A stretch of 64,000 nt of DNA from contig CALYLX010000143.1 in the NCBI GenBank assembly GCA_944990035.1, positions 496,001-560,000 on the forward strand. The letters are read 5' to 3'. Source of the stretch: Clitopilus passeckerianus. Its lineage: Eukaryota > Basidiomycota > Agaricomycetes > Agaricales > Entolomataceae. The notes below the pieces were generated by a model. It was not told where the DNA came from, did not search any database, and was given only the letters and a program-made list of their open reading frames with translations. Made by a program: the position numbers and the translations under genes. Shown here in pieces: positions 11,401 to 19,638 of this stretch (the stretch's first letter is position 1; each line of letters begins with the position of its first letter).

Positions 11401-13627
11401 TGTTGGAGGAATGACGCAATTCCTGACGAAAATGCAAGGAATGCCCAGACACATTGAAAAGCAACTAGAAAAACGGATCAAAACATTCGTCTGGGGAAGT
11501 GAAAGAGCCGATGTAAACATGGACATAATGTACATGCAAACAAAAGACGGAGGGCGAAAAATACTAGATATACGCACCCGAAATAAAGCAATCCAAGCCA
11601 CGTGGCTGCAATCCTACCTTAAACTGGATGAAAACCGACCAAAATGGGCGTATATTGCGGACATGCTAATCAAGCTGAACGCGACAGCAAAGGAGAGGGC
11701 CGATGAACAATCAAAAGTGAACATGTTCCTACAAACGTGGAAAGTGAGCACGGCAAAGTCAAGTGCACTGCCAAGAAACCTTAAAGAGATGATAAGAATT
11801 GCGGACGACCTCAACCTTCAGATAGACGGCCTCGAAATTGATGCCGAGGTATCTAAAAAAATGCCAATTTGGTTCCACCCAAAAGTGAAGAAAAAAGCGA
11901 AGTTAGGAAACAACATGCAAAGGCAGACACACCTACGAATAGACCATAAGATCACCTCGGTGGATGACATGCTGAAATTGGCCGAGAGAGGCAGATCAGA
12001 AGAACACCGAGCAAGGAGCAACTGCAAGTGCACCCCATGCAAACTGGACAGAAGAGACGTACATGGATGCAAAAACCCAGCAACATGCGTGAAACTAGCG
12101 ACCCAGATACTCGACTCCCTACAGACAAAATGGGACCCACGTAGAGCGAGGCGGGAGGAACGCACCTGGATAGGAAAGGAAAATATACCCGAACCACTTG
12201 ATGAACACTCTGAAGTCACCTCTTTTAACCCAGAAACCAAAATCAACGCCATCAAAGACATCTTTAGAGTCTTTGCAGAGGAGAATCCCGAAGAACCACA
12301 AGAGGAAACAGACCGAGAAGAAGAGAATGAAATTGAAAACCCACAAGACACAACAATTGTCTACACAGACGGATCATGCACAAAAAACGGATGTGCCAAC
12401 GCCATAGCTGGAAGCGGGGCATGGTTTGGACACGAAGACGAGAGAAACATCTCAGCGAGAGTACCAGGAACAACCCAATCAAACCAAACGGGCGAGATCT
12501 ATGCCGCCCTATGTGCAGCCAAAGTATTGGGACTGAATGAACCAATACACATAAGAAGTGATTCCAAGTATGTAATAGACGGCCTAACGAAACACCTCGA
12601 GAAATGGGAAGACCGAGGATGGATTGATGTATGCAACAGAGAAATCTTCGAGCCCACGGCAGCCCTCTTGAAAGAGAGAAGAGGAAACACATCCTTCGAG
12701 TGGGTCAAGGGACACAGCGGCATCGAGGGCAATGAAATGGCAGATGACTTAGCAAAAGAAGGCACAGAAAAGAACACGCCCGGACCAGAAGAAGCCGACA
12801 TGCTTGCAACCTCACCCAAATTCAAGCTACAAGGAGCGAAACTAAGCACAATGACGCAGGCGCTGTTCTATAGAGGGTTAAGACTGCAAAAAGAAAGGAA
12901 GATCGCCCAGAGGAAACTGACACAAAGGAACATCGAATACATATGTGACACAATAGAGAACGAAAGCGGAAGGAGACCCAGCCAGGAACAGATATGGACC
13001 TCGGTCAGATCAAAAGACCTCGAAAAGAAGCACCGCGAGTTCATAAGGAAATGCATACATGGCACGTACAAGATAGGAGAGTGGTGGCAAAGTATCCGAG
13101 GCTATGAAGACCGAGGAATTTGTAAACATTGCGCGGAAACAGAGTCAATGGAACACATCCTTACGGAATGCCGCGCCCCGGGCCAGGAGATCATTTGGGA
13201 AATAATCAAACAGATATGGCCAGCGGAGTACGGCAGATGGATCAAACCAAGCCTAGCAGGAATCCTAGGATGCGCACTGCCGCCAGACGATGAACGGAAT
13301 CAAGGAAAAGCAAGGCTCAAAAGGATTCTCGTCTCCGAAGCGGCGTACCTGATCTGGTGTATAAGGTGTACAAGAGTAATCCAAAACGATGGCATTCCAC
13401 AAAAATACGACACACAGAAATCAATCGAAAAGATGCTAATGCGAAAACTAAACATAAGGCTCAAAGTAGAAAGCCTGATGACAAACAGAAAGAAGTTTGG
13501 CCCAAGAGCCCTCCAAAAGAACAAAGTCCTCAGGACCTGGGGCCGCGTACTTGCGAACAAAGAAGATCTGCCCGTAGACTGGATAGGGCAGACCGGGGTT
13601 TTAGTGGGTAAACGGGGTCTGGGATAG
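8483..13627 (+). CDS. LINE ORF2 polyprotein: AP-like endonuclease, reverse transcriptase, RNase H
   Basis: This 1714-residue protein nicks target DNA and reverse-transcribes the element RNA. After an acidic N-terminal 100 residues comes an EEP endonuclease. It has the catalytic Asn in IATLNVDG (residue 107), Glu in AIQEAHL (142), GDFN, RIDRIYV and TDHKLV. The RT spans roughly 580-880, with CPIYKKKDRCDIVNYRPI, ALDQEKAYDKVKH, GVRQGDPLSCLLFNLAIEPL and the FADD active site (845-848). A Cys-rich stretch, CKCTPCKLD...GCKNPATC, starts near 1181. RNase H covers about 1290-1430, with VYTDGSC (Asp 1296), TGEIYAAL, RSDSKYVIDGL and HSGIEGNEMADDLA (final Asp near 1421). A C-X2-C-X7-H-X4-C motif begins at 1547. 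No stop or frameshift is present. ATG 8483 is the first in-frame ATG after the upstream TGA. Confidence 0.95.
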   Translation: MPPSLNWDGWDQRPDTPSQWTAQPTPWEEQNSDIEPEPADQLDDAPQGTLDSNEDLNIDITFEHDPNQVEQNPNDTPVRSRATRVEIDDTIKINKNTRANLKIATLNVDGKGASSIHQTGHKWSEIDRIMRVNEIGILAIQEAHLDEKHTDDINEFYRNMKVISSADPLKPNATAGVAIVLNRSKMNVENIITHEIIQGRAMMVSIAWHADLRLNILVIYSPNNAKENAEFLREIEQKWSEQNSTLPFPDVMLGDFNLVEEQIDRLPSHKDNIEATLALHDLKYTLGLQDGWRAQNPNERAYTLIHRPTGAQSRIDRIYVTPAILKCSQDWGIEKSGVQTDHKLVTMRIVNFKAPFIGKGRWTMPLYLLNDRKFIQETEKAGISMQDRIEALGARPDYRTTEFNAQSIFKNFKDKVMMVAKERHKSFITPNDKKRKELETRIKLIANDEMLDEDEKLLSLTVLEEELQRLKKTQMESMRMTSTARFKLEGELISKYWSAINNPRTPRDTIPRLRKPEKDERGRETYATRSDEMANLARDYHERIQRDDSEPDAEIRERRINEALEATKDKLSPAEKGSLASPIGEWEVERALKLSENGKATGINGIPYEFWKIMTLRQKEMERQNRENFDVIRCLAGIFNDIRTQGVQAGSAFAEGWMCPIYKKKDRCDIVNYRPITLLNSDYKLLTKVLQIRLAKVSHTLIHPDQAGFMTDRSIYDQVKTAQLMMNYAEAVEDVSGVIVALDQEKAYDKVKHDYLTRVLKHMNLPNRFINMVESLYQNAETKVVINGVFSKPFKVTRGVRQGDPLSCLLFNLAIEPLAASMRGSENLEGFKIPGMKNKLTALLFADDTTVFLSKNDSFGKLQNILSNWCTASGAKFNLEKTQIIPIGPKEYREKVIQSRTLNVDSENDERIPDNINIAEEGEATRILGAWLGNQVNEATPWTPVLEKIDTTLNRWDRGKPTIEGRRLIIQMFVGGMTQFLTKMQGMPRHIEKQLEKRIKTFVWGSERADVNMDIMYMQTKDGGRKILDIRTRNKAIQATWLQSYLKLDENRPKWAYIADMLIKLNATAKERADEQSKVNMFLQTWKVSTAKSSALPRNLKEMIRIADDLNLQIDGLEIDAEVSKKMPIWFHPKVKKKAKLGNNMQRQTHLRIDHKITSVDDMLKLAERGRSEEHRARSNCKCTPCKLDRRDVHGCKNPATCVKLATQILDSLQTKWDPRRARREERTWIGKENIPEPLDEHSEVTSFNPETKINAIKDIFRVFAEENPEEPQEETDREEENEIENPQDTTIVYTDGSCTKNGCANAIAGSGAWFGHEDERNISARVPGTTQSNQTGEIYAALCAAKVLGLNEPIHIRSDSKYVIDGLTKHLEKWEDRGWIDVCNREIFEPTAALLKERRGNTSFEWVKGHSGIEGNEMADDLAKEGTEKNTPGPEEADMLATSPKFKLQGAKLSTMTQALFYRGLRLQKERKIAQRKLTQRNIEYICDTIENESGRRPSQEQIWTSVRSKDLEKKHREFIRKCIHGTYKIGEWWQSIRGYEDRGICKHCAETESMEHILTECRAPGQEIIWEIIKQIWPAEYGRWIKPSLAGILGCALPPDDERNQGKARLKRILVSEAAYLIWCIRCTRVIQNDGIPQKYDTQKSIEKMLMRKLNIRLKVESLMTNRKKFGPRALQKNKVLRTWGRVLANKEDLPVDWIGQTGVLVGKRGLG

Positions 13628-13791
13628 CTTCGGCGACCAGTGAAACCGTAGTCCCACACTACCTTTCATGAGGTGTGCGTAACGCATTTCCCCGGGGTGG
13701 CTTCAATTCTTCTCAAAGGGTGCAACTCCCTTTTCACAGCCTGGCGAAGAAGCAGACGTTGTCTGCTGTCTGAACCTTTAACGGCTCCACC
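13628..13791 (+). other. LINE 3' UTR with a terminal hairpin
   Basis: This is the 164 bp stretch between the ORF2 stop and the poly(A) tail. A perfect seven-pair inverted repeat, AGCAGAC-GTT-GTCTGCT, lies at 13751-13767, about 25 nt before the tail. Some LINEs use a 3' stem-loop as the RT recognition signal; that role here is inferred. Confidence 0.6.
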
Positions 13792-13815
13792 AAAAAAAAA
13801 AAAAAAAAAAAAAAA
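13792..13815 (+). repeat. LINE poly(A) tail (24 A)
   Basis: An uninterrupted run of 24 A residues ends exactly where the right-hand target-site duplication begins. It marks the 3' end of the reverse-transcribed RNA and the element's plus orientation. Confidence 0.9.
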
Positions 13816-13827
13816 GAAACATAGACC
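13815..13827 (+). repeat. Target-site duplication, right copy
   Basis: AGAAACATAGACC matches 5481-5493 exactly and abuts the poly(A) tail. The first A is shared with the tail. Confidence 0.85.
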
Positions 13828-14471
13828 AATTCGGGCACTCCCTTCGGCATCAGTCAGCGGATGCATTTTAGGTGTTGGTAGGTTAAATCTTAACGCGGCT
13901 GATTGGTGAAACGGTAGAACATCCGAAGTGTAAGAAGGCATTCAACCATGAGGAAGTTTGATTATTCGAAGCTGATGATAAGGCAAACGTGGTGTGTCAA
14001 TCCAGCAGAAGATGTGGAAAGGATGTTGACTCTTGATGCCAGTGCTCAAGCTTGATGTGGGCGAAAGACACCTGCCCTAAAGTTTGGTCGCCTCGGGACT
14101 GTCGGACCGACAATCCTTGGATGTTCCTCTCGGCCGACCCTATCATGTCATATCCATTACTACAACTACAAAGGTCTTTGCAAGAAGACATGATTGTGAG
14201 CGAGTCGTGGATCTCGGAATGGTCTTACCGCTGGGTTCAGCCCTCCAAGGTTCAAAGCTCAAACATTGCTTCTCCATTCAACTTTTGTTTTGTCAATATT
14301 AATGCCTCGTTAGCCCTTTATACTCGTATGAAGGTCGGATCGACAATCTCCCCTAGGCCAATAGCAATGGGATCTTGAGCATCACTGATGTTTGATTTTG
14401 TATTTGATATTGTAAGCGACACTGAAAGGCCTCCCGCAGTTGGTAATGTCAAGGTCACATTCCCTCTGGAC
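13828..14471. other. Intergenic region between the LINE and aminotransferase 1; no gene seen
   Basis: A 108-codon frame on the plus strand at 14052-14378 and a 65-codon minus frame at 14318-14515 overlap here. Neither has a recognisable domain. I see no tRNA or repeat. Confidence 0.4.
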
Positions 14472-14518
14472 GGAGATAACCGACCAAAAATCGGAGGAAC
14501 ACCCCTTAGGTACACACC
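14472..14518 (+). promoter_or_regulatory. GATA-containing promoter element of aminotransferase gene 1
   Basis: GGAGATAACCGACCAAA (14472-14488) recurs with one mismatch upstream of the neighbouring paralogue (16239-16255). A second shared block follows, TTAGGTACACAC here versus CTAGGTACAAAC there. AGATAA matches the HGATAR site bound by fungal GATA factors, several of which control nitrogen metabolism. The element starts about 105 bp before the ATG. Confidence 0.5.
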
Positions 14519-14576
14519 GTAAGGACATTAAAAGGATTACAAACACGTAGCTCTCGCTCTTTGTCAGTATACCACC

Positions 14577-16142
14577 ATGATCAACAGCTCCAGCCCTCCT
14601 CTCTCTGATTTCGGGAAGAAATGTCTAGAAGACGGGGAGCCCGTCGTGGAGATGGATGGTCTGTTCCAGGACGTATACGATCCAGACAGCAACACAGAGG
14701 TGTGCCTATCCAATCCCAATGTTTCTAGCGTGATATTGAGACTGATTCACCACTACCGTGAAGGGCCTAATCAACCTGGTGAGTAAAGGAAAACGTCACT
14801 GCCGTCTTGAAAAGTCTTGACCTGTTGTATTTAGGGCATAGCGGAGAATACTTTGATGCACGAAGAACTCCGCGAGTACTTCACGGCTGCTTTCCAACTG
14901 CGTCCCTTGGTTCGCGTCTCTTCCAAGAAAGCCCTCCCAGATGACTGATAGGATCTCCAGGATTTCACATACGGAGATGGGATGACCGGCACCAAACGGC
15001 TGACCGATGCCATAGCTGGATACCTGAACGAAGAGTTCCACCCTTCACAGAAAGTGGAGAGAAATCATCTGGTCCTAGGCGCAGGCCTCACCCCAATCAT
15101 ACGCCAGATTGGCCAAACCATAGCCAACCGTGGCGACGGGATCCTGATCGTTGCCCCTTATTACTCTGGCTTTGACCATGATCTCACGGTCGGGAGCGAG
15201 GTGAAGCCAATCCCAGTCTCTATGCCCTTCTCTGACGTCGGAACTCTCCGTGAAATACCTCACCTTGAGCGTGTGATCGCAGAGAGCAACGCCTCAGGGG
15301 CGCTAGTCAAAGCCATCATCCTCTGCAATCCTCACAATCCTCTTGGAAGATGCTATTCTAGAGAAATTGTCGAGGCGTACTGCGTCTTTGCGGAGAAACA
15401 CAATATTCACCTTATCTCGGATGAAATCTACGCGAAGTCCGTCTTCCCGTCTTCAGATTTCCCCTCACCTCCACCTTTCATTTCGGTCTTATCCCTGGAC
15501 CTCAAAGGTTTGGGTGTCAACCCAGCTAGGGTACATGCCTTGTACGGCATGTCGAAGGACTTCAACTCGAACGGCTTCCGTGCGGGAGCTTTCATATCGC
15601 AGAATAACTCCGACCTGATGAAGGCACTCACCGTGACGGCCATATTCTCCTACATTGCATCCCCCACTGACGCCTTGTGGTCATCCCTACTGAACGACAG
15701 GGAATACCGAACCACCTTCGTACAGGAGAACCAGGCGGGGCTACAAGACGCATATGAATACGCCACCGAATGGCTTCGGTTCCATAAGATCCCATACATC
15801 CCTTCTCAGGCTGGACACTTTTTGCTCATCGATATGCGGTCTATCATATCGGACATCAAGCGATATGGCACCCTGCTGAAGATTCAGGCAAGCGATAGCT
15901 TAGAGAAGAGAGAACTAGCTTTGTGGCAGCATTTATTAGCCAACAAAGTTATGCTGCTCCCTGGCGCGATGTGTCACGCACCCGAGGCTGGGTGGTATAG
16001 ATTGACATTTGCGGTCCGACGAGACTTTGTTAGTGTGGCCCTAGGTAGAATAGAGAGGGCACTGGGCTGGAGAGGCTGGTCGAAGCTGGATGGCGAAGAA
16101 CTAGAGACGTTTGAATGGAAATTTGAATGCCTCGTACAATGA
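14577..16142 (+). CDS. ACC-synthase-like PLP-dependent aminotransferase (copy 1, intact)
   Basis: This is a class I/II fold-type I PLP enzyme of the 1-aminocyclopropane-1-carboxylate synthase-like group, about 464 residues. Exons are 14577-14699, a 15-nt microexon 14764-14778 (GLINL), 14835-14909 and 14961-16142. Signatures in order are GIAENTLMHEEL, DFTYGDGMTGTKRL, APYYSGFDHDL, the PLP-ring motif CNPHNPLGRCY, SDEIYA, and YGMSKDFNSNGFRAG, where the Lys is the expected Schiff-base residue. C-terminal SQAGHFLLIDMR and YRLTFAV complete the fold. Fungal relatives include true ACC synthases, aminotransferases and C-S lyases of secondary metabolism, so the reaction cannot be fixed from sequence. 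A tandem paralogue follows 225 bp downstream, and a nitronate-monooxygenase-like gene lies beyond it. The start is the ATG that precedes PPLSDFGKKCLE, shared by both copies. Confidence 0.9.
14764..14778 (+). other. 15-nt microexon of aminotransferase 1
   Basis: The bases GGCCTAATCAACCTG encode GLINL between an AAG acceptor and a GTGAGT donor. The paralogue has the same microexon at 16557-16571 (GLVNL). The reading frame and the family's N-terminal motif require it. Confidence 0.8.
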
Positions 16143-16238
16143 AATCGTCCATACGGTACATATGTATTACTATTAGTATATCAGTCAACAAGAGAAGTCT
16201 GATACTTTGTACAATTCGCTGAAGGTCGGTGATCGGGT

Positions 16239-16305
16239 GGAGATAACTGACCAAATCTGGAGACTCCTCCCCACTCCGATCTTTGGTATGGGCCTAGGTA
16301 CAAAC
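16239..16305 (+). promoter_or_regulatory. GATA-containing promoter element of aminotransferase gene 2
   Basis: GGAGATAACTGACCAAA at 16239-16255 and CTAGGTACAAAC near 16294-16305 match the blocks upstream of copy 1. The duplication therefore included the promoter. The element lies about 112 bp before the copy 2 ATG. Confidence 0.5.
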
Positions 16306-16366
16306 AAAACAAAGAGAGTTCCAAAACTCTGTGACGCACCTATAGCCACCTCGTCATTGTACCACT

Positions 16367-17931
16367 ATGAGGAGCAGCTTATCCCCTCCCCTGTCTGATT
16401 TCGGGAAGAAATGTCTAGAGGAAGGGGAGTTTCTTGTACAGATGGAGGACGCCGTCTTCCGGGACATGTACGATCCAGAAACGAACCTAGAGGTACGCAT
16501 GTCCCATTTTAACGTCCCAATCCTGGGACCGAAGCTAATTCGCTGACACTTTTAAGGGTCTAGTCAACCTGGTGAGTAAATGTGCAGAAAGTGATTGTCC
16601 TATCGAGTGAATTGAGCTCCTTGTCTAGGGCGTAGCCGAGGATACTTTAATGTATGAAGAACTTCTCGATTACTTTACGAAAGCTTTCCATTCACGCTTC
16701 TTGGTCCACGTCTCTTTCAAGTGAGCCCACCCAGATCACTGATAAATTCCGTAGGACTTCACTTACGGCGATGGCATGACCGGTACTAAACGCCTATCCG
16801 AGGCTCTAGCCGGATATCTGAATGAAGAGTTCCATCCTTCGAAGAAGGTTGAGCAAAACCATCTTCTCCTAGGTGCAGGCGTGACTGCTATCATACATCA
16901 GATCACCCAAGCCATAGCTAATCCTGGAGACGGGGTCCTAATCACTGCCCCTTATTATGCTGGCTTTGACCATGACCTCACTGTCGGACACGCGCTGAAG
17001 CCAGTACCTGTCTCCATGCCCGTCGCCGACGTTGGAACCATGAACGAAATACCCTACCTCGAACGCGTAATCTCGGAGAGTAATGTCTCAGGGGCTCGAA
17101 TCAGAGCTATCATCGTATGCAACCCCCAGAACCCTCTTGGGAGATGTTATCCCCAGGATGTTCTTGAAGCGTATTGTCGCTTCGCGGAGAAACACAATAT
17201 TCACCTTATTTCGGATGAGATTTACGCGAAGTCGACTTTCTCTTCCTCTGATTTCCCCTCACCACCGCCTTTCATTTCAGTCTTATCCCTCGACCTCGAG
17301 AGTCTCCATATTAACCCAGCACGAGTACATGTCATGTACGGCATGTCAAAAGACTTCAACTCTAATGGCTTTCGCGCGGGCGCTCTCATCTCACAGAATA
17401 ACACTGACCTGATGAAAGCGCTCACGGTGACAGCTTCATTCTCCTATGTTGCATCCCCAACAGATGCCTTGTGGTCAGCCCCTGCTAAACGACAGGGAAT
17501 ACCGCTCCAAATTCTTCCAAGAGAATCAGGCGAGGCTGAAAAATGCCTACGAGTATACCACCGAATGGGCGGGTTTCCACAACATACCATATATCCCCTC
17601 TCAGGCTGGACACTTCCTTTTCATCGACCTACAGTTTATCATATCCGATGTCAAACGATATGGTGCCCTTCTGAATATCGGCGCAAAAGATAGCATGGAA
17701 ACAAGAGAACAAGCTTTGTGGCAGTATTTATTGACCAAGAAAGTCATGCTGCTCCCCGGATCGATGTGTCACGCCCCTGAAGCTGGGTGGTACAGATTGA
17801 CGTTTTCCGTTCGGCGAGACTTCGTCAGTGTCGGCCTTGGAAGGATAGACAGGTCATTTGGCTGGAAAAGTTGGCAGGAGCCTGACGGGAAAGAACAAGA
17901 GAAGCCAGAGTGGCAATGTCAGATGCAGTGA
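16367..17931 (+). pseudogene. ACC-synthase-like aminotransferase (copy 2) with a +1 frameshift
   Basis: This is the tandem paralogue of the preceding gene, with the same four-exon structure: 16367-16492, microexon 16557-16571, 16629-16703 and 16755-17931. Motifs include GVAEDTLMYEEL, DFTYGDGMTGTKRL, CNPQNPLGRCY, SDEIYA and YGMSKDFNSNGFRAG with the PLP lysine. After TDALWS the frame breaks. Compared with copy 1, one extra base is present within GCCCCT at about 17478-17483, and homology resumes in the next frame with LLNDREYR. No intron boundaries could restore the frame. The break removes the C-terminal third from the native frame, leaving a product that runs out of frame to a stop at 17693. 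Because the extra base is in a C run, an assembly error is the main alternative. The rest shows purifying-type conservation, so any loss is recent. Confidence 0.8.
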
Positions 17932-18042
17932 AGGCATTCTTATTTATCCAGGTTCCATGTAGTACTTATACAAGTCAGAACAATGATCCTTTGTGTGGTT
18001 TGGTCAGGGGTAGTGTTTCCTTCTGATCGAGTACAGGGCCAC

Positions 18043-19256
18043 CTAAGCAGAGGGCTTCTTCGCTTCGAGAATTTCTCGATGAATTGCCTCGACCACAAGC
18101 TAGATTGAACTATCAGATGGAACTTCGATTACGAGTCTTTAGGTACTGACCTGGGCAGGCTGAATCTGGTTGACTTCCGACACGCCTGTTCCTGCATAAA
18201 CAATCAAGTGGTCATTATCTGCACCCTGGATTTTGGCCTTTCTTTCCTCAGCAGAGAGACCAGCTTCATATTCGTCAATAGTAGCGTTCTTGACGCAGCG
18301 AGCTTGAATTTCCGTTGGCCATATACCAGGCGGGAAAGCAATATCATAGGCGGGGCTGCGAGTTGTCGAATCGGCTCCAGCAGCGACAAGGACCTCCTTC
18401 ATCTCGCTAGGGTACATGGATTCTGGCGTGAAGAGAAGGCGGGTTCCGAGGACGGCGCCTGCAGCGCCTAATTCGAGTAAAAAGGCTACTTGAGATCCAT
18501 TCATAATGCCTCCAGCCGCCAAAATCGGGGGGTGATTTGGCAAAGTTGACAGCACTTGCTTGACAAAGTCAAGTGTAGGAGGGGATTGGATGTTTCCTCG
18601 ACCCCCAGCTTCTGCTCCTGTAGTATGATTCATGGACAATCAGACCTAGATGATCGGATGACGCTAGGAAATAAGCTAACCTTGGACAATCACAACGTCC
18701 GCTTTCCATTCCTCGACAGCTTTCCTAGCCTCCTCAACCGTATTCACATTGACCAGAACCCGTGTATTATGGCCCGTCGCTTGACTGTGCTCCCGGATTT
18801 GGGAAACATATTTGCCAAGATCTGGACCAAAGGCCAACCAAATACCCGATACCTTCAAGTCCAAAACTGTCTTCAAGCGAGGATCGGCATCTGTGTTGAA
18901 CCTATCCAGCACCCATCCGACAAAGCCCATGCCCACGAGAGATTGCTGCTCTGGGCTGAGATCTGCACGGGCCTGGTGGATCATCTCTGCCAACTTGACC
19001 GCGGATTCGTTCCCTATCAGAGTAAATGGGTACTCGGTGAGTGATAGTAGCCGGTCCTCTCGTACCTGCACCCAGGAAGCCTATGCCGCCCGCCTTTATG
19101 ACGGCTGCTACAACAGCAGGCGTTGTGGCATATGCCATAGGCGCAGAAGCGATGGGGCTCGAGATTCCTACAAAGATGATGAGCTTGGATATACTCATCA
19201 TAGAATGGCCGCTACTCACCAAATAACTTTGTGAATTCCGTAGAAATGAGACTCAT
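18043..19256 (-). CDS. Nitronate monooxygenase (2-nitropropane dioxygenase) family protein
   Basis: This is an FMN-binding TIM-barrel enzyme of the family that oxidises alkyl nitronates to carbonyl compounds and nitrite. The first exon encodes MSLISTEFTKLFG and joins across a short intron to ISSPIASAPMAYATTP. A 52-nt intron follows GFLGAG and rejoins at NESAVKLAEMIHQA. Other signatures are GMGFVGWVLD, DVVIVQG, ILAAGGIMNGSQVAFLLELGA and GTRLLFTPES. Four introns in total restore a single frame ending EAKKPSA. The segment that is AGGH in characterised class I enzymes, where the His is the catalytic base, reads EAGGRG here. The protein may therefore lack nitronate oxidation activity or do something else. 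It lies on the opposite strand and tail-to-tail with the aminotransferase pair. The start was chosen because only this exon supplies an in-frame ATG before the first beta strand. Confidence 0.87.
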
Positions 19257-19638
19257 CGTAACTGAACTAAGGAAAGTGGAGTAGCTAAGCCCCGTTCACG
19301 CTCACGACCATTCAAGGACATTATATAGTGGCTTTAGATCACGTTGGGCGCTGCGATGTAACCTCTACATAACGGATTCGAACAAGCTTGCCATGTTCCA
19401 TAGGTGTGGGTTCCGTTCAAGGCCGTGATGAAGAGAGGCAACGAGATCAATATGGATAGTCCAGTCTCTTGCAATTCTTGATTGTTACATCTGTGTAGGA
19501 AAATTATAGGACCCTTGTGATACATTTGGGTATACAACAAATAATGATAAAGCACAGCGAAAGTCGTGATGGGTAAAAAGATCTGAATGACGAACGAACA
19601 AGCAACACCACCAACACCACCAATCCCCAACGCTCCGT
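19257..19638. other. Intergenic region: nitronate monooxygenase promoter and DSN1 3' flank
   Basis: No gene is seen. On the minus strand TATATAA occurs at 19321-19327, about 65 bp before the monooxygenase start codon. Confidence 0.45.
19321..19327 (-). promoter_or_regulatory. Putative TATA box of the nitronate monooxygenase gene
   Basis: The minus strand reads TATATAA about 65 bp upstream of the chosen ATG, a plausible core-promoter position for a fungal gene. Confidence 0.4.

Larger units (their letters stand above)
5494..13815 (+). mobile_element. Full-length Tad-like LINE (non-LTR retrotransposon)
   Basis: The element is about 8.3 kb, bounded by a 12-13 bp target-site duplication. In order it has a roughly 0.9 kb 5' UTR (5494-6384), ORF1 (6385-7836) with a CCHC knuckle, a 646 bp spacer, ORF2 (8483-13627) with endonuclease, reverse transcriptase and RNase H, a 164 bp 3' UTR and 24 A residues. 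This architecture, particularly the RNase H after the RT and the Cys/His motif near the ORF2 end, fits the Tad clade found in fungi. Both long ORFs are uninterrupted and the catalytic motifs are present, so this copy is probably a recent insertion and may be competent. It lies in intergenic DNA. Clade placement is by architecture, not by a tree. Confidence 0.92.

Noticed and set aside
9883..12849. Many long minus-strand open frames inside LINE ORF2
   Set aside because: They are antisense to a well-supported EN-RT-RNase H protein, have no domains, and arise from its A-rich codon use.
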